In this document: positions 6,271 through 6,339 of the stretch, in pieces
Layout: every line of letters starts with the position of its first letter
Numbering within the stretch: the stretch's first letter is position 1
From: Allobrachymonas sp.
GTDB taxonomy: Bacteria; Pseudomonadota; Gammaproteobacteria; Burkholderiales; Burkholderiaceae_C
Assembly: GCA_017996515.1 (NCBI GenBank)
Contig: JAGOGU010000084.1
Coordinates: 1 to 6,339 of the forward strand
DNA length: 6,339 bases
Direction of reading: 5' to 3'
The notes under the pieces: generated by a model
What the model was told of the DNA's origin: nothing
Database searches by the model: none
Seen by the model: only the letters and a program-made list of their open reading frames with translations
Program-made: the position numbers and the translations under genes

Positions 6271-6339
6271 ATGACCTCTGCCCTGCCCATCCTCCACGGC
6301 CCGGATCGGCCCGAGCTGCTGCGCGGTGAAGTCCTGGCC
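6271..6339 (+). CDS. N-terminus of a gene after aroK, possibly a Pls/PosA-type adenylation/peptide-synthetase protein (partial)
   Basis: An ATG 24 bases after the aroK stop opens a frame that runs off the window with GC-ending codons: MTSALPILHGPDRPELLR, then GEVLA. The pattern HGPDRPELLRxEVLA is reminiscent of the first residues of Pls/PosA-family non-ribosomal peptide synthetase-like proteins, in which an adenylation domain would begin shortly after. This match is from memory on 23 residues and is tentative. The short gap and shared strand suggest co-transcription with aroK. It does not resemble the start of aroB. No good ribosome site is visible. Confidence 0.55.
   Translation, partial: MTSALPILHGPDRPELLRGEVLA

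Noticed and set aside
5701..6297. 198-residue minus-strand frame over the shikimate kinase
   Set aside because: It is antisense to a kinase with every expected catalytic residue, and its translation is low in complexity.

Overview
The window reads as part of a high-GC betaproteobacterial chromosome, most likely a Comamonadaceae member (Acidovorax/Alicycliphilus/Diaphorobacter-like). This is inferred from protein style and base composition, not from a database search. No complete mobile element, CRISPR array, tRNA or rRNA was seen.

Layout from left to right. Positions 1-61 hold the last codons of an unrecognised plus-strand gene, followed by a strong intrinsic terminator at 81-120. Positions 121-482 have no gene but hold a structured repeat element: a nested imperfect inverted repeat with CT/GA-rich arms, plus an alternative pairing partner and two smaller hairpins. 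Then come four minus-strand genes: a glycine-zipper membrane protein with a CxxC motif (483-1208), a YihY/BrkB-family six-helix inner-membrane protein (1323-2213), a stand-alone acyltransferase-3 membrane protein (2286-3323), and a larger acyltransferase-3 fused to a C-terminal SGNH esterase/transferase domain (3385-5367). A gene-free gap (5368-5718) separates these from a plus-strand shikimate kinase (aroK-like, 5719-6246). The first 23 codons of a further plus-strand gene close the window; they resemble the start of a Pls/PosA-type adenylation or peptide-synthetase protein.

The two acyltransferase genes form a compositional islet. A 60-base line inside them (3781-3840) has 20 G+C, against 49 of 60 for a line inside the brkB-like gene (1921-1980). 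They are transcribed in the same direction, 61 bases apart, and probably act together to O-acylate a surface glycan such as O-antigen, capsule or exopolysaccharide. The fusion protein carries both the membrane acyl-transfer part and a periplasmic SGNH domain; the shorter protein has only the membrane part and some altered motif residues. The islet looks like horizontally acquired surface-modification DNA inserted between housekeeping-like genes.

The strongest points for follow-up are the acyltransferase pair, a possible one-base frameshift at the end of the brkB-like gene, the shikimate kinase lacking its usual aroB neighbour, and the repeat element near the left edge. I found no convincing wholly new system.
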